From DATAVB01 sp040414495 (GTDB lineage: Bacteria; Actinomycetota; Actinomycetes; Mycobacteriales; QHCD01), in the NCBI GenBank assembly GCA_040414495.1, contig JBEDUI010000263.1, positions 1 through 56,101 of the forward strand: a stretch of DNA of 56,101 nt. Direction: 5' to 3'. A model generated the notes under the pieces. The model was given only the letters and a program-made list of their open reading frames with translations, had not been told where the DNA came from and searched no databases. A program made the translations under genes and the position numbers. Each line of letters begins with the position of its first letter. Position 1 is the stretch's first letter. Positions 9,018 through 17,868 of the stretch are shown here, one piece after another.

Positions 9018-9890
9018 CTATAGCCGGCCGTACGAGCGGAGGGTCAGCAGCCGGCCGAGAGTGAACGAGCCGCGCCACTCCGGCCCGCTCGCCGGACACC
9101 AGGCCGGGAAGTCGATCTCCCAGCCGCCGTCGGACTGCTGCGCGGCCTGCAGCACGTCGAGGTGGCGGTCCAGCGTGCCGGCGTCGAACAGGCCCGCGGC
9201 CAACGTCCCGGATTCGGGGGCGAAGTCGATCGGGCGGTGGATGTGCCCTGGAGCGTCAGGGTCGTACGTCACCCCGGAAAGCAGCCCGTCGCGCAGCTCG
9301 GTCAGGGTCGCGAGCGCCCGATCCCGGTCCGGGTGGTGTTCGAGGAACGTGAGGATGGCGTGCCCGACGTACGACTCGATCTCCTTACCCGCCAGGGCTT
9401 TCAGCTGTTGCCAGCAGAACTCCTCGGCCGGCGCGCGCCACGGATGTTCGACCCGCAGCGCGTACAGCAGCCCGACGATCGAGGCGGTCGGGTTGAGCGA
9501 GGCCGGCGGGTCGTCGACCGACGCGCCTTCCTGCCACCACGGCGCGCAGGCGGTGTCGCGGGCGGAGGACAGCACCCACGGCACGCCACCGGCCGGGGTG
9601 GTGATCGTATGCAGGTAGCCGGCCGCCGCCACGGCCAACGGGTCGCCGATCGACCCGATCTCGTGCAGTACGTGCAGCGCCGCCTCGACCGGCACCGGCT
9701 GACTGTCGGCGCCGCGCAGGTCCGCCTCGAGCGCATTGCCGAAGCCGCCGTCGGGGTTGGCGTACGGCAACAGCGCGGTGCGTACCGCAGCCGCCGAGCC
9801 GCCGGTGAAATGGAACGCGAAGCGGAGCCGGTCGAGCAGCCGGGCGTTGGTGTCGATGAAGGGAGCGGCGCGGGCCGTAGCGGAGGTCAT
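9018..9890 (-). CDS. Terpenoid cyclase / prenyltransferase toroid-fold protein
   Basis: The 290-residue protein consists of alpha-alpha toroid repeats. Glycine-rich QW-like turns mark them: NPDGGFGNALEADLRG near residue 46, NPTASIVGLLYALR in the middle and QQSDGGWEIDFPAW near the end. This fold is shared by squalene cyclases, prenyltransferases and complement-like proteins, but the protein is much shorter than a true cyclase and lacks a DxDD motif, so a catalytic role is not assured. It is divergent from the remnant that follows. Confidence 0.65.
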   Translation of the reverse strand: MTSATARAAPFIDTNARLLDRLRFAFHFTGGSAAAVRTALLPYANPDGGFGNALEADLRGADSQPVPVEAALHVLHEIGSIGDPLAVAAAGYLHTITTPAGGVPWVLSSARDTACAPWWQEGASVDDPPASLNPTASIVGLLYALRVEHPWRAPAEEFCWQQLKALAGKEIESYVGHAILTFLEHHPDRDRALATLTELRDGLLSGVTYDPDAPGHIHRPIDFAPESGTLAAGLFDAGTLDRHLDVLQAAQQSDGGWEIDFPAWCPASGPEWRGSFTLGRLLTLRSYGRL

Positions 9891-9952
9891 GGCGCTGACG
9901 GTAGCGACCCATCCGGGCGGCGGTCTTGTCGAAATCGGACGGATGTCGAGAG

Positions 9953-10114
9953 GTGGGCATCATCATCCAACCGCTGACCGGTCCGATCGATCGGGTCGCC
10001 GCCGATGTCAAACGGGTGAAATCCCTCGGTATCGAGCACATCACCTGGGGCATGTTCGTAACCAAGCCGGACGAGCAACTGCGGATAATGGAGCGCCTGA
10101 CCGGCCTCGTATAA
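9953..10114 (+). pseudogene. C-terminal remnant of a luciferase-like (F420/FMN) oxidoreductase
   Basis: Only the last part of the family is present: VAADVKRVKSLGIEHITWGMFVTKPDEQLRIMERLTGLV, which matches the final helix-strand-helix of luciferase-like monooxygenases (sequence D-x-x-x-x-x-x-L-G-I-[DE]-H). The approximately 250 upstream residues that complete the TIM barrel are missing. The region between this and the minus-strand toroid gene is too short to hold them, which points to deletion. The interval 10115-10318 that follows shows no gene. Confidence 0.5.
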
Positions 10115-10318
10115 AAGAGCAGTTGCCGTCGGCGTCGTACCGCCATTTCTTCGCCGCGTGTTCGCGTACGCGTTCAGCATGCCGTCAGGGATTTCCGCCT
10201 CTCCGGTGCCCGGCGTGCGTCCGTGCCAAGTCTAGTATCGCGGTACGGCGGGTGCCTTTGCGCTTCGGTGACCGTCCGAACAGGATTCTTCATTCGATGC
10301 CGGCCAGCGAGGAAGACG

Positions 10319-11116
10319 ATGTCAGAGGACCGCCTGAAGGGAAGCGCCACGTTCGACCGGGCGGCCGGTTCGTATCAGCGGGCGCGGCCGGATTATCCCG
10401 ACGACCTGTACCGCGACCTGCTCCAGGTGACTGGGCTGACACCACCGGCTGGCCTGCTGGAGGTCGGCTGCGGGCCCGGGAAGGCCACGGTTCCCCTGGC
10501 ACGCAGGGGTTTTACGATTACCGCGCTCGAACCGGGCGAGAACCTGGCGGCCGAAGCGAGACAGAACTTGGCGCCGTACCAGCGGGTGACCGTACACACG
10601 ACGTCGTTCGAGGCGTGGCAACCAGCGCGGCACGATTTCCAGTTGGTGTATGCCGCCACGGCCTGGCATTGGACGGATCCGGAAGTCAGATATCGCAGGG
10701 CGGCGGATCTGCTCACACCGGGCGGATACCTGGCCGTATGGAGCGCCGGGCATGCATTTCCGGCCGGCTTCGATCCGTTCTTCACCGATATACAAGAGGT
10801 TTACAACGAGATCGATCAGGCCAACGTCCCGGCCCAGTGGCCGCCGCCTCCGCCGGAACAGGAAACCGGTCGCGAGGCCGAATTCGCGCAATCAGGCCTG
10901 TTCACGCCGATCGGCTTCCGACGCTACGTATGGGCGCTGCGCTATACGGCCGACGAATACATCGCGTTGCTGAACACGTTCTCCGGCCACATAGCCATGG
11001 AGCCGGCGGGGCGTGACTACCTTTACGGCGAGATCCGGCGGCGATTGGCGCAGCGATCGGATGGCCGGGTGACGCGGCACTGGATTGCGTTGCTCACGGT
11101 CGGCCAACGCGCCTGA
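10319..11116 (+). CDS. SAM-dependent class I methyltransferase
   Basis: The 265-residue protein begins with the FDRAAGSYQRARPDYP segment common to UbiE/Methyltransf_11 enzymes. Motif I is LLEVGCGPGKATVPLA, followed by the acidic residue of motif II (ITALEPGENL), motif post-I and IV (FQLVYAATAWHWTDPEVRYRRAADLLTPGGYLAVW). The acceptor substrate is unknown, probably a small molecule. ATG 10319 follows a GAGGAAG ribosome binding site. It is a stand-alone gene with 75 nt to the next. Confidence 0.88.
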   Translation: MSEDRLKGSATFDRAAGSYQRARPDYPDDLYRDLLQVTGLTPPAGLLEVGCGPGKATVPLARRGFTITALEPGENLAAEARQNLAPYQRVTVHTTSFEAWQPARHDFQLVYAATAWHWTDPEVRYRRAADLLTPGGYLAVWSAGHAFPAGFDPFFTDIQEVYNEIDQANVPAQWPPPPPEQETGREAEFAQSGLFTPIGFRRYVWALRYTADEYIALLNTFSGHIAMEPAGRDYLYGEIRRRLAQRSDGRVTRHWIALLTVGQRA

Positions 11117-11191
11117 GTCTCGTCACATTTGCACGGCGCCACGGGTCAAGGAGATGCAACGACCAAGTCCCGTACAGCTAGGAGATCGCCG

Positions 11192-11494
11192 ATGCCAGTC
11201 ACGTCGCTTCGTGCCAAGGTCAAGCCCGAACATGTTGCGGACACCGAGGAACTCGTCCGCCGGCTGTTCGCGGCAGTTGCCGACAAGGCGCCCGAGGGAA
11301 TCCGGTACGCCTCAACGAAAGCAGCCGATGGCCAGACCTTTTTCGTCTTTCTGCAGTTGGAGGATGGCATAGTCGACAACCCGATCGTCGAATACCCCGA
11401 ATTCAAAGAACTCCAGGCCGGTCTCACCGAATGGATGCTGGAGCCGCCGGCGATGGATCAGCTTACGGTGATCGGGAGTTACCGGCTTTTCTGA
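11192..11494 (+). CDS. ABM-domain (antibiotic biosynthesis monooxygenase-like) protein
   Basis: The 100-residue protein fits the dimeric alpha/beta barrel ABM fold: a first strand (TSLRAKVKPEHVADTEELVRRLF), a central strand containing FFVFLQLEDG, and a helix-strand ending PAMDQLTVIGSYRLF. Such proteins act as quinol monooxygenases, heme-degrading enzymes or simple ligand binders. AGGAG ends 7 nt before the ATG. Its 3' end overlaps the convergent MFS gene by 16 bp. Confidence 0.65.
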   Translation: MPVTSLRAKVKPEHVADTEELVRRLFAAVADKAPEGIRYASTKAADGQTFFVFLQLEDGIVDNPIVEYPEFKELQAGLTEWMLEPPAMDQLTVIGSYRLF

Positions 11495-12717
11495 ACGCCA
11501 ACCAGGGTTGCCGCCGGCACGCGTGATCGGGCTCGGGTGAAGGTGAGGATCAGCGTGCTGGCGGCAAACAACGCGGCCGCGGCGATCAACGACGCGACCA
11601 CGCCGCCGGTGGCCGGAACCGCGGCCAGCGTTCCGGCCACGCAGATTTCGCCGACGTATTCGGCCTGCGCGAAGAACGAATGCGTGATGGCCCGCACCTC
11701 GTCGGTCGTACGTCGGTTGACCCAGAGCGTGGTCACGGTTCGTATCAACGGCTTCGCAATTCCGGTGGCGACCAGGATCGCGACGACCGCCCACTGTAGA
11801 TCGGGCGCTAATGCCAGCAGGGCAACGCTTCCAGCGCCGAGTCCACAGACGACGATCATCGTGGATTTGGCTCCCGCATCGGTGTGAATACGACGGCCAA
11901 CGACGTAAAGCGCGACAATTCCGGTCAGAAAACCGCCGATGCCCAGGACCGTGTACCACAACGTGCCGTGACTACTGGTCGGGAATCCAACCCGTACGAG
12001 TTGTACGGGATAAATCCGGCCGAACGAATCGGCGGCGCCGTTTACGCATACGGTCACCAGCGCCAGCGCCAGCAGCGTGTCGTCTCGTCGGGTCAGCCGG
12101 GCGCCTTCACGCAGCAGCGCGAGCGCGGTTCGGAATTGATCGCCCCGGGCGCGGACGAATCCGGTTTCGCCGAAGATGCTGGCAACCGCGATACCGAGGA
12201 CGAGCATGCCGACGCCGGCACCGACAATTGCCGGCTGCCGTCCGATCACACTTGCTAGCCCGCCGAACACGACCAGACCGACAACCGCGCCGGCCAATTC
12301 CATTCGTGCCTGCCTGACCAGTATCGGCTGCACCGCGGCCGTACCGCCCAGCTCACCGGTTATCCACGCGGTATCCGCGCCACTGGAGAAATTCCAGGAA
12401 ATCCCCCACAGCATCTGCGACAGCAACAATGGCCAGAAGCTGGGAAACAGGCCGGTCGTGACCATCGCCGTACCCATCAGCGCATGCGCGATCACAATCG
12501 ACCACTTGCGACTGACCACATCGGCAAATGTCCCGGCCGGTATTTCGAATGTCAGCGCCGCGATTCCCTGCGCCGCCGCGATCGCCAGCAACTGGCTCGA
12601 CGTGAGCCCGGCATCGACGACCATATAGAGGCTCACCACGAGCCACCAGCCGTTGTGCAGGACCGCCCGAAGTCCGGTCCAGCCGACGAACAATGCCGCG
12701 ACACGCTGGGCATTCAC
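11479..12717 (-). CDS. MFS transporter
   Basis: The 412-residue protein has about 12 hydrophobic helices. The 2-3 loop reads FEIPAGTFADVVSRKWSIVI, a motif-A variant, so it is a major facilitator of the efflux type; a substrate cannot be named. The start is a GTG at 12717. It is separated from the upstream carboxylesterase by 57 nt on the same strand and may be co-transcribed. The 3' end overlaps the convergent ABM gene. Confidence 0.88.
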   Translation of the reverse strand: MNAQRVAALFVGWTGLRAVLHNGWWLVVSLYMVVDAGLTSSQLLAIAAAQGIAALTFEIPAGTFADVVSRKWSIVIAHALMGTAMVTTGLFPSFWPLLLSQMLWGISWNFSSGADTAWITGELGGTAAVQPILVRQARMELAGAVVGLVVFGGLASVIGRQPAIVGAGVGMLVLGIAVASIFGETGFVRARGDQFRTALALLREGARLTRRDDTLLALALVTVCVNGAADSFGRIYPVQLVRVGFPTSSHGTLWYTVLGIGGFLTGIVALYVVGRRIHTDAGAKSTMIVVCGLGAGSVALLALAPDLQWAVVAILVATGIAKPLIRTVTTLWVNRRTTDEVRAITHSFFAQAEYVGEICVAGTLAAVPATGGVVASLIAAAALFAASTLILTFTRARSRVPAATLVGVQKSR

Positions 12718-12774
12718 CGGCTGGACGCTAGCCCGGCGCCGGACCTCTCACAACGGAATTTCGCCCGGTCAGGC

Positions 12775-14220
12775 TCACTGCAGGTCGAGGACGTCGAATT
12801 TGTGGTTTTGCCAGATACGACGCGAGCTTTCTTCCGGATACGGCCCGGTCGTCGGCCGGCCGGTATAGATCCGCGTCGCCCGACCGGCCGGGTCGTACCG
12901 CGGCCAATTCGGATTTCCGGTGGCGAAGGCCAGCCAGTCCAGGCGCATCTGCTCGCCCAGCCGCACCGCCTCGTCCGCCCCGGCGACCCCGGCGGAGTCG
13001 CGGACGTTGGCCAGGTCGAGCGTTCCCATCAGCAGGAGTACGTCGAGGCTGTGCGAGGCGCCGTCGGCATTGAAGCTCCAGCACAGCTCGTACACCCAGC
13101 AACTGCCCCGGTGCGCTTCAGCCAGGTGCAGGGTCGGCATCCGCATGAGCCAGTCGGCGTTGCCGATTTCGAACAGCTGCGCCGGGGTGGCGTCGGGATA
13201 GCCTTCGCGGTAGGCCGCGACGCCACCCAGCCCTCCCGCGAGCCGGTCCAGCGATTCAGTCGCCTGCTCCTCGGTTACCTCACCGAATCGGCGGGCCAGC
13301 AGCCGGTATTCGTCCCGGGTATGCCCGATCAGCAGATCGATATTCCGGGCGGCGCCGCCGGCCAGTGCGGGCCACGGCGCCTGCGGCAGGAGATCCCCGT
13401 CGACGACCGGCGAGAATGGTGTCGGCGTGCTCGTTATCGGTCCCCACGTATCGATGTACGCCGGCATTTTCCGCAGTACGGTCTCGGTCGCGGTGATCAA
13501 TTTCTGCGGGTGGATTTCGGCGAATTCCTCAATGGTGGGTTGGGCTCCGATTTCAGCGCCGATGACGGTCGACACAGCGCCGGCCAGCGCCGGGGAGAAA
13601 TACGTTCCGGGAATGCTTTGTGTTATCGCCCGCCGGAACAATCCGGCCGCGCTCGGCATGGCCAATAACGCGGCGATGCAACCGGCCCCGGCCGACTGGC
13701 CGAACACGGTGACATTGTCGGGATCTCCACCAAACCCGGCGGCGTTTTCGCGCACCCAGCGCAGCGCCGCGATTTGGTCGAGAATTCCGCGGTTATCCGG
13801 TGCTCCGGTTATGTGCGCGAACCCCTCGACGCCCATGCGGTAGTTCATGCTGACCACGACCGCGCCGGTCCGGGCCAGCGTGGCGCCGTCCAGATGCGGG
13901 TTGGCCGAGGTGCCGTGCAGGTATGCGCCGCCGTGGATCGAGACCAGCACCGGCAGACTGCTCGCGCCGGGGTCGGGTGACCAGACGTTCAACGTCAGGC
14001 AGTCGTAGCCGTCGGGTGCACTGGATTGCGGGACCGGCGGGCCGAACCGCAAGGCGTTCCGGATCCCATCCCACGGCCGCACGGGCGCGGGAGGCTGGAA
14101 TCGGAGCGCACCGAACGGTGGCTGCGCGTACGGAATGCCGCGGAAGACGGCGACGGCGTGTTCCCAGCTGCCGCGTACGATGCCGGCCGTCGTACGGATT
14201 TCCGGTGCGGCGGTCACCAT
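12775..14220 (-). CDS. Type-B carboxylesterase
   Basis: This 481-residue alpha/beta hydrolase belongs to the carboxylesterase/para-nitrobenzyl esterase family. It shows the early FRGIPYAQPPFG block, the oxyanion region SIHGGAYLHG, the nucleophile elbow VFGQSAGAG (catalytic Ser) and a late His in ADGASHSLD. The acidic residue is probably in the GHTRDEYRLLA segment. No signal peptide is seen, so it should be cytoplasmic. It is divergent from a GNAT gene across 89 nt and lies upstream of an MFS transporter in the same direction. Confidence 0.9.
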   Translation of the reverse strand: MVTAAPEIRTTAGIVRGSWEHAVAVFRGIPYAQPPFGALRFQPPAPVRPWDGIRNALRFGPPVPQSSAPDGYDCLTLNVWSPDPGASSLPVLVSIHGGAYLHGTSANPHLDGATLARTGAVVVSMNYRMGVEGFAHITGAPDNRGILDQIAALRWVRENAAGFGGDPDNVTVFGQSAGAGCIAALLAMPSAAGLFRRAITQSIPGTYFSPALAGAVSTVIGAEIGAQPTIEEFAEIHPQKLITATETVLRKMPAYIDTWGPITSTPTPFSPVVDGDLLPQAPWPALAGGAARNIDLLIGHTRDEYRLLARRFGEVTEEQATESLDRLAGGLGGVAAYREGYPDATPAQLFEIGNADWLMRMPTLHLAEAHRGSCWVYELCWSFNADGASHSLDVLLLMGTLDLANVRDSAGVAGADEAVRLGEQMRLDWLAFATGNPNWPRYDPAGRATRIYTGRPTTGPYPEESSRRIWQNHKFDVLDLQ

Positions 14221-14309
14221 CGGCTGACTCCTCTCCCCGCGCTGGTCCGGCCTGACCCTAGGGTGCCGGCCGTAATCTTCAACTAACTATTGGGAGAAAC
14301 GAGGTCGCG

Positions 14310-15023
14310 ATGGTGCTGTTACGGGCCCGCCGAATGTGGGAGCTGCTGACCAACACGGTAGCCACCTTCGGCTCCGACGGCCAGACCTCGGTGGTCGTAT
14401 CGGCGTGGTCAAAGCTGTGCCCGCGGGACTGGATCGGCATTGTCGCGCTGGGCGATGGCGCGCTCGTCACGACCCCGACCGAGCCGGAGCAGCAGCGTTT
14501 CCTGGCCTCGACCCGGAAAATGCCGCCGGAGAAGCTGGTCCGGCCCGAGGTCGTACGAGATCTGCTGCCGATCAGCGAGATGCTGGGGCCGGGCACGTTG
14601 GGCTACGCCGATCGGGACGATTTCCGTCCGGTCCGCTCCGGTGCGGTGGAGTCGTTGCCGGCCCGGCACGCCGATATTCGCCGGCTACTTGAGTCGGTCC
14701 CGCCTGCTGAGGCCGAGGAGAGCGGCATCGAAGGGGTTACGTCGCCGGCCTTTGTCATCCGTCGGGACGGCGAGGTCGCGGCGGTGTCCGGTTACAACGT
14801 GTGGATGGGGACGGTCGCGCACATTTGTGTGTTGACCGATCCGCGCTACCGCAACTGTGGTCTGGCCCGGGCGGTCGCCTCGGCCGCCGTGGAACACGGG
14901 TTGTCGGCCGGCCTGCTGGCCCAGTGGCGAGCCCGCCCGCTGGCGTCCCGGCGGGTGGCCCAGGCGCTCGGCTTTACCGAGTTGGGTTCGCAGCTCAGTG
15001 TCCGAACGCAACCCATTCTTTAG
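14310..15023 (+). CDS. GNAT family N-acetyltransferase (FR47-like)
   Basis: The 237-residue protein has an N-terminal non-catalytic half and a C-terminal GNAT fold. VSGYNVWMGTVAHICVLTDPRYRNCGLARAVASAAVEHGL contains motif A in the R-x-x-G-L-A form typical of FR47-like and GCN5-related enzymes, followed by S-x-R-V-A-Q-A-L-G-F. GAGG lies 6 nt before the ATG. The acceptor is unknown. The gene borders the DUF6602/toxin block and could be unrelated to it. Confidence 0.78.
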   Translation: MVLLRARRMWELLTNTVATFGSDGQTSVVVSAWSKLCPRDWIGIVALGDGALVTTPTEPEQQRFLASTRKMPPEKLVRPEVVRDLLPISEMLGPGTLGYADRDDFRPVRSGAVESLPARHADIRRLLESVPPAEAEESGIEGVTSPAFVIRRDGEVAAVSGYNVWMGTVAHICVLTDPRYRNCGLARAVASAAVEHGLSAGLLAQWRARPLASRRVAQALGFTELGSQLSVRTQPIL

Positions 15024-15089
15024 GCCGAGTTCGAATAACCGCATTAGTCTTAATATGACGATTCGCCGGCGACCTGGAAAGGGCTCGCA

Positions 15090-15944
15090 ATGGGCATCAT
15101 CGACGAGTACTGGACCGGGGTACTGCAGCGGCTGCAGGCCGAGGTCAGCGTCTTCAACCGGCTGATTTCGCACAAGGGCGAGCGCGGTCGGGAGAACGAG
15201 CAGGCGTTGGCCCGCGTGCTGGCCGGGCTGATTCCGCGCCGTTTCATCGTCGGAACCGGGCTGTTATTCGATCGAGGCGGCCAGCAGTCCAAGCAAATGG
15301 ACATTGTCGTCTACGACGTCATCGACACGCCGACCACGCTGGCCCAGACCACGCAACTGTTGTTTCCGGTCGAGGAAATCGCCTGCTGTATCGAGGTAAA
15401 GACGACCGTCAACGCCAAGGCCGTACAGGACAGTGGCGAAAAGAAGGCGTCGATCCTGGCCCTGGATCGTGCCGACGGCACGCCGCAACCGTTCTTCGCG
15501 CTCTTCGGTTTTGAAAGCAATGCCAGCCCGAACGCTCTGTCGCAACGGCTGAACGGGCTGCCGCCCGAGCAACGACCCGACCTGGTGTGCGTGCTGGATC
15601 CCGGTTTTATCGCCGGTTTCGGGTCGGTCTTGCATCCGGCCGGCGATGGGGGCGAATACCGGTCGGGGGTGACGTTGCTGCACGACGTACGGGACGGGAT
15701 CCGGCTGCCGGGCGCGTATCTGGATGCGCAGGAGACGATCAAATCCTGGGAGGAACGCGACGGCGTCGTTTACCCGATCGTGGACTTCCAGCACCGCCGG
15801 GTGTTATCCGATCCGTCGCGGGCGTTGCTGTTGTTCTGCGAGGCGTTGTTACGTGGCATTACGGCGCAGGAGGGCCGGCGTCATCCCGTACTGAGCCACT
15901 ACCTGACCGAGGATTACCGGGAAATCGTCAAAACCAGATTTTAG
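15090..15944 (+). CDS. DUF6602 protein, nuclease-like
   Basis: The 284-residue protein matches what I know of the DUF6602 family: a helical N-terminus with HKGERGRENEQ, then SKQMDIVVYD and, about 36 residues later, CIEVKTT. The E...D-x-x-V...E-V-K arrangement is the catalytic pattern of PD-(D/E)xK endonuclease folds, but nuclease activity is inference. A GAAAGGG site lies 7 nt before the ATG, and TAATAT at 15051-15056 could be a -10 box. Its 3' end overlaps that of the convergent PIN-like gene by 4 bp, an arrangement that would produce antisense overlap. Confidence 0.72.
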   Translation: MGIIDEYWTGVLQRLQAEVSVFNRLISHKGERGRENEQALARVLAGLIPRRFIVGTGLLFDRGGQQSKQMDIVVYDVIDTPTTLAQTTQLLFPVEEIACCIEVKTTVNAKAVQDSGEKKASILALDRADGTPQPFFALFGFESNASPNALSQRLNGLPPEQRPDLVCVLDPGFIAGFGSVLHPAGDGGEYRSGVTLLHDVRDGIRLPGAYLDAQETIKSWEERDGVVYPIVDFQHRRVLSDPSRALLLFCEALLRGITAQEGRRHPVLSHYLTEDYREIVKTRF

Positions 15945-16459
15945 GCGGCGGACGAACACAGCCGCATGCATTCGTCGGCGAAGGTCCGGATGTTCTGGAC
16001 CCGGCAGCCAAGTCGTTCCGTTATCGACCCCAGCGCCGCGCGACCGGGACGTTCGGTGAAATCGTCGGTGACCACAACGAAATCCGTGTGCCGTTCGACC
16101 AGATCCAGCATGAGCCCGACTACGGCGACGATGCAGGAATCCCCGGCCGCAAAGGGATCCAGGCCCTCCTCGTAGCCGTTGTTCTGCGCCCACAACTGTG
16201 CCGCGCGCTTGTGTCCGAACGCGACATCGCAATCCATCCGACCCTGCACCGCTTCGATCCAGATGATCAGTTGGCGGTCGATCGGCTGGCTCGCATCACC
16301 CCGCTGCCGTACGGCTTTCACGACCTCGGGCGGGAACATCAACTCGCCCGACTCGCACAGTTGGTTCATCCCGGAAAACACGTCGATGTGGTTGGTTACG
16401 TCGATCAGGCTCCCGATCGCGAGCAGGCTCCGGTCGTCGATGACGAATACGGTCGGCAT
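15941..16459 (-). CDS. PIN-like (DUF4411-type) putative toxin RNase
   Basis: The 172-residue protein has the acidic positions expected of a PIN RNase: Asp8/Asp9 in FVIDDRS, Glu in PPEVVKAV, Asp in AAGDSCIVAVVG and Asp in VVVTDDFTERPGR. The GDxxIVA and VTDD blocks are characteristic of DUF4411-like proteins, which occur beside XRE-ImmA proteins. PIN toxins cleave RNA. Its ATG overlaps the stop of the upstream XRE-ImmA gene (TAATG), showing coupling and an antitoxin-first order. Activity as a toxin is inferred from family and context. Confidence 0.75.
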   Translation of the reverse strand: MPTVFVIDDRSLLAIGSLIDVTNHIDVFSGMNQLCESGELMFPPEVVKAVRQRGDASQPIDRQLIIWIEAVQGRMDCDVAFGHKRAAQLWAQNNGYEEGLDPFAAGDSCIVAVVGLMLDLVERHTDFVVVTDDFTERPGRAALGSITERLGCRVQNIRTFADECMRLCSSAA

Positions 16460-17604
16460 TACAAGTCAGCCTTGTCCGACGCGATCGCCCGTACCTCGGC
16501 CAATTCCCGCCGCGACACGTTCAGATATTCCAGTACGTCAAGGTCGCTCAGTACGCCGGATTCCTCGGCCGAGAGCAACTGGGTCACGTAAGTGCGCCCG
16601 TACCGCTGGACCCGACGCCGGGCCCGGGTCTGCGCCACACCGTTTCGCCCGCTGGCCCGGGATTTCGTGGCGGATTGCGAGTTCACGGTGTGATAGAGCC
16701 GGCTGGCGGCAAGTCCGACCTGGCCCAGCCGTACCGCCGCGGCGCGGTTGCTGACGTTGAAATGGTTGGCCAGCCGTTTGACGTCCTCGATATCCCGGAC
16801 CGTGGTGACGGCGAGGACGTCCGCGACAAAGGTCCGCAATTCCGCGTCGGGCAACAGGAAACAGCCGGCGACGCGTTCACACCAGCGCTCGGTCCCACTG
16901 TCCGCCTCGGCGGTGCACAGCGATTCAACGCCCAGGCACAAATGGGCCAGTTCGTGCACATAGGACAGTGCGCGGGCCCGGACGTCGTCCCGCGTATTGA
17001 TCGCGATCAACGGCGATACCGGATCGGGCAGGCAGAATCCGCGACAGTGCTCATCGGCCAGGGTGAAGTTCGCGGTCAGGATTCCGCGTTCCTCGATGTG
17101 GGCGCGTAGCGTCGGCGCAACCTGGTCGTCACGAAGCTCGATCTGCTCCGCGGTCTGCCATCCCAGCCAGGCTCGGAGTTTCCGGGCCACATCGTCCGGC
17201 GTATCGGTGGGTGTGGCGGGCGGAAGCTCTATGGCCGACCGACTGGTCTTGTCCGCGACCCACCGGGAAACCTCTTGGGCATTCTGCGCCGAACGTATCG
17301 CAGCCAGATCCGGCCCGGAGGGCACCTGCCAATCCTTGTTCGAGCCGGTTGCCCGCCGGAACAGGGCCGTCGATGATCTGCTCGCTGGCGGCCGGGCCAG
17401 GAAAAAGAAGCTCGACGGCCGGGCCAGGAAACGCGCCAACTTGTCCAGCTGACCCTTGGTAGGCATGGCCCGTTCATCGATCCAGGACCGCACGGTGGTT
17501 TCGGGCACGTTCAGGTGAGTCGCAAGATCGCGCGCGGCTACCGACGCTTCGGCCATGGCCCAGGCCAAAACGCTTCCGGTAATGGGAATCTGTCGTGCCG
17601 CCAT
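16459..17604 (-). CDS. XRE regulator fused to ImmA/IrrE metallopeptidase (putative antitoxin)
   Basis: The 381-residue protein has an N-terminal XRE helix-turn-helix (residues about 15-60, VAARDLATHLNVPETTVRSWI) and a central ImmA/IrrE-type zinc protease domain with HELAH at residues 217-221 and a following CERVAGCFLLP segment that should supply the third ligand. A basic linker and a second helical region end the protein. XRE-ImmA proteins pair with PIN-like toxins or act as phage or stress-controlled repressors cleaved on induction. Translational coupling to the PIN-like gene downstream supports a toxin-antitoxin unit. Bases 17605-17868 upstream hold its promoter; I see no gene there. Confidence 0.85.
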   Translation of the reverse strand: MAARQIPITGSVLAWAMAEASVAARDLATHLNVPETTVRSWIDERAMPTKGQLDKLARFLARPSSFFFLARPPASRSSTALFRRATGSNKDWQVPSGPDLAAIRSAQNAQEVSRWVADKTSRSAIELPPATPTDTPDDVARKLRAWLGWQTAEQIELRDDQVAPTLRAHIEERGILTANFTLADEHCRGFCLPDPVSPLIAINTRDDVRARALSYVHELAHLCLGVESLCTAEADSGTERWCERVAGCFLLPDAELRTFVADVLAVTTVRDIEDVKRLANHFNVSNRAAAVRLGQVGLAASRLYHTVNSQSATKSRASGRNGVAQTRARRRVQRYGRTYVTQLLSAEESGVLSDLDVLEYLNVSRRELAEVRAIASDKADL

Positions 17605-17868
17605 ACTTAGAGTGTGTCACGCGGTACGCTCAGTCACCACCCGTTGATCAGTTCGAGACCCGTTATTCGGGCAGTACGTCCGTTGTGGACTGGGCCGACG
17701 GCGCCCGATTGGCCGCAACAGAATTGCGCTGACTCGCCTCTTTGTTGTCCGGCGACTACCGAAATCACCGCGAACGCCCGGTTCAACGGCGTACAGCGAC
17801 AACATTTACGCAACGTGACGGGGAATTGCCGCCGAATTCTGCATGAATGACGGCGATCCACATAAGAC

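Noticed and set aside
9736..11016. Plus-strand 426-residue frame
   Set aside because: It covers the toroid gene's 5' end and most of the methyltransferase in a different frame; it has Arg-rich low complexity and no motif.
17630..17700. tRNA-like sequence (GTTCGAGACCC)
   Set aside because: The T-loop-like word has no pairing arm and no acceptor or anticodon stem around it.
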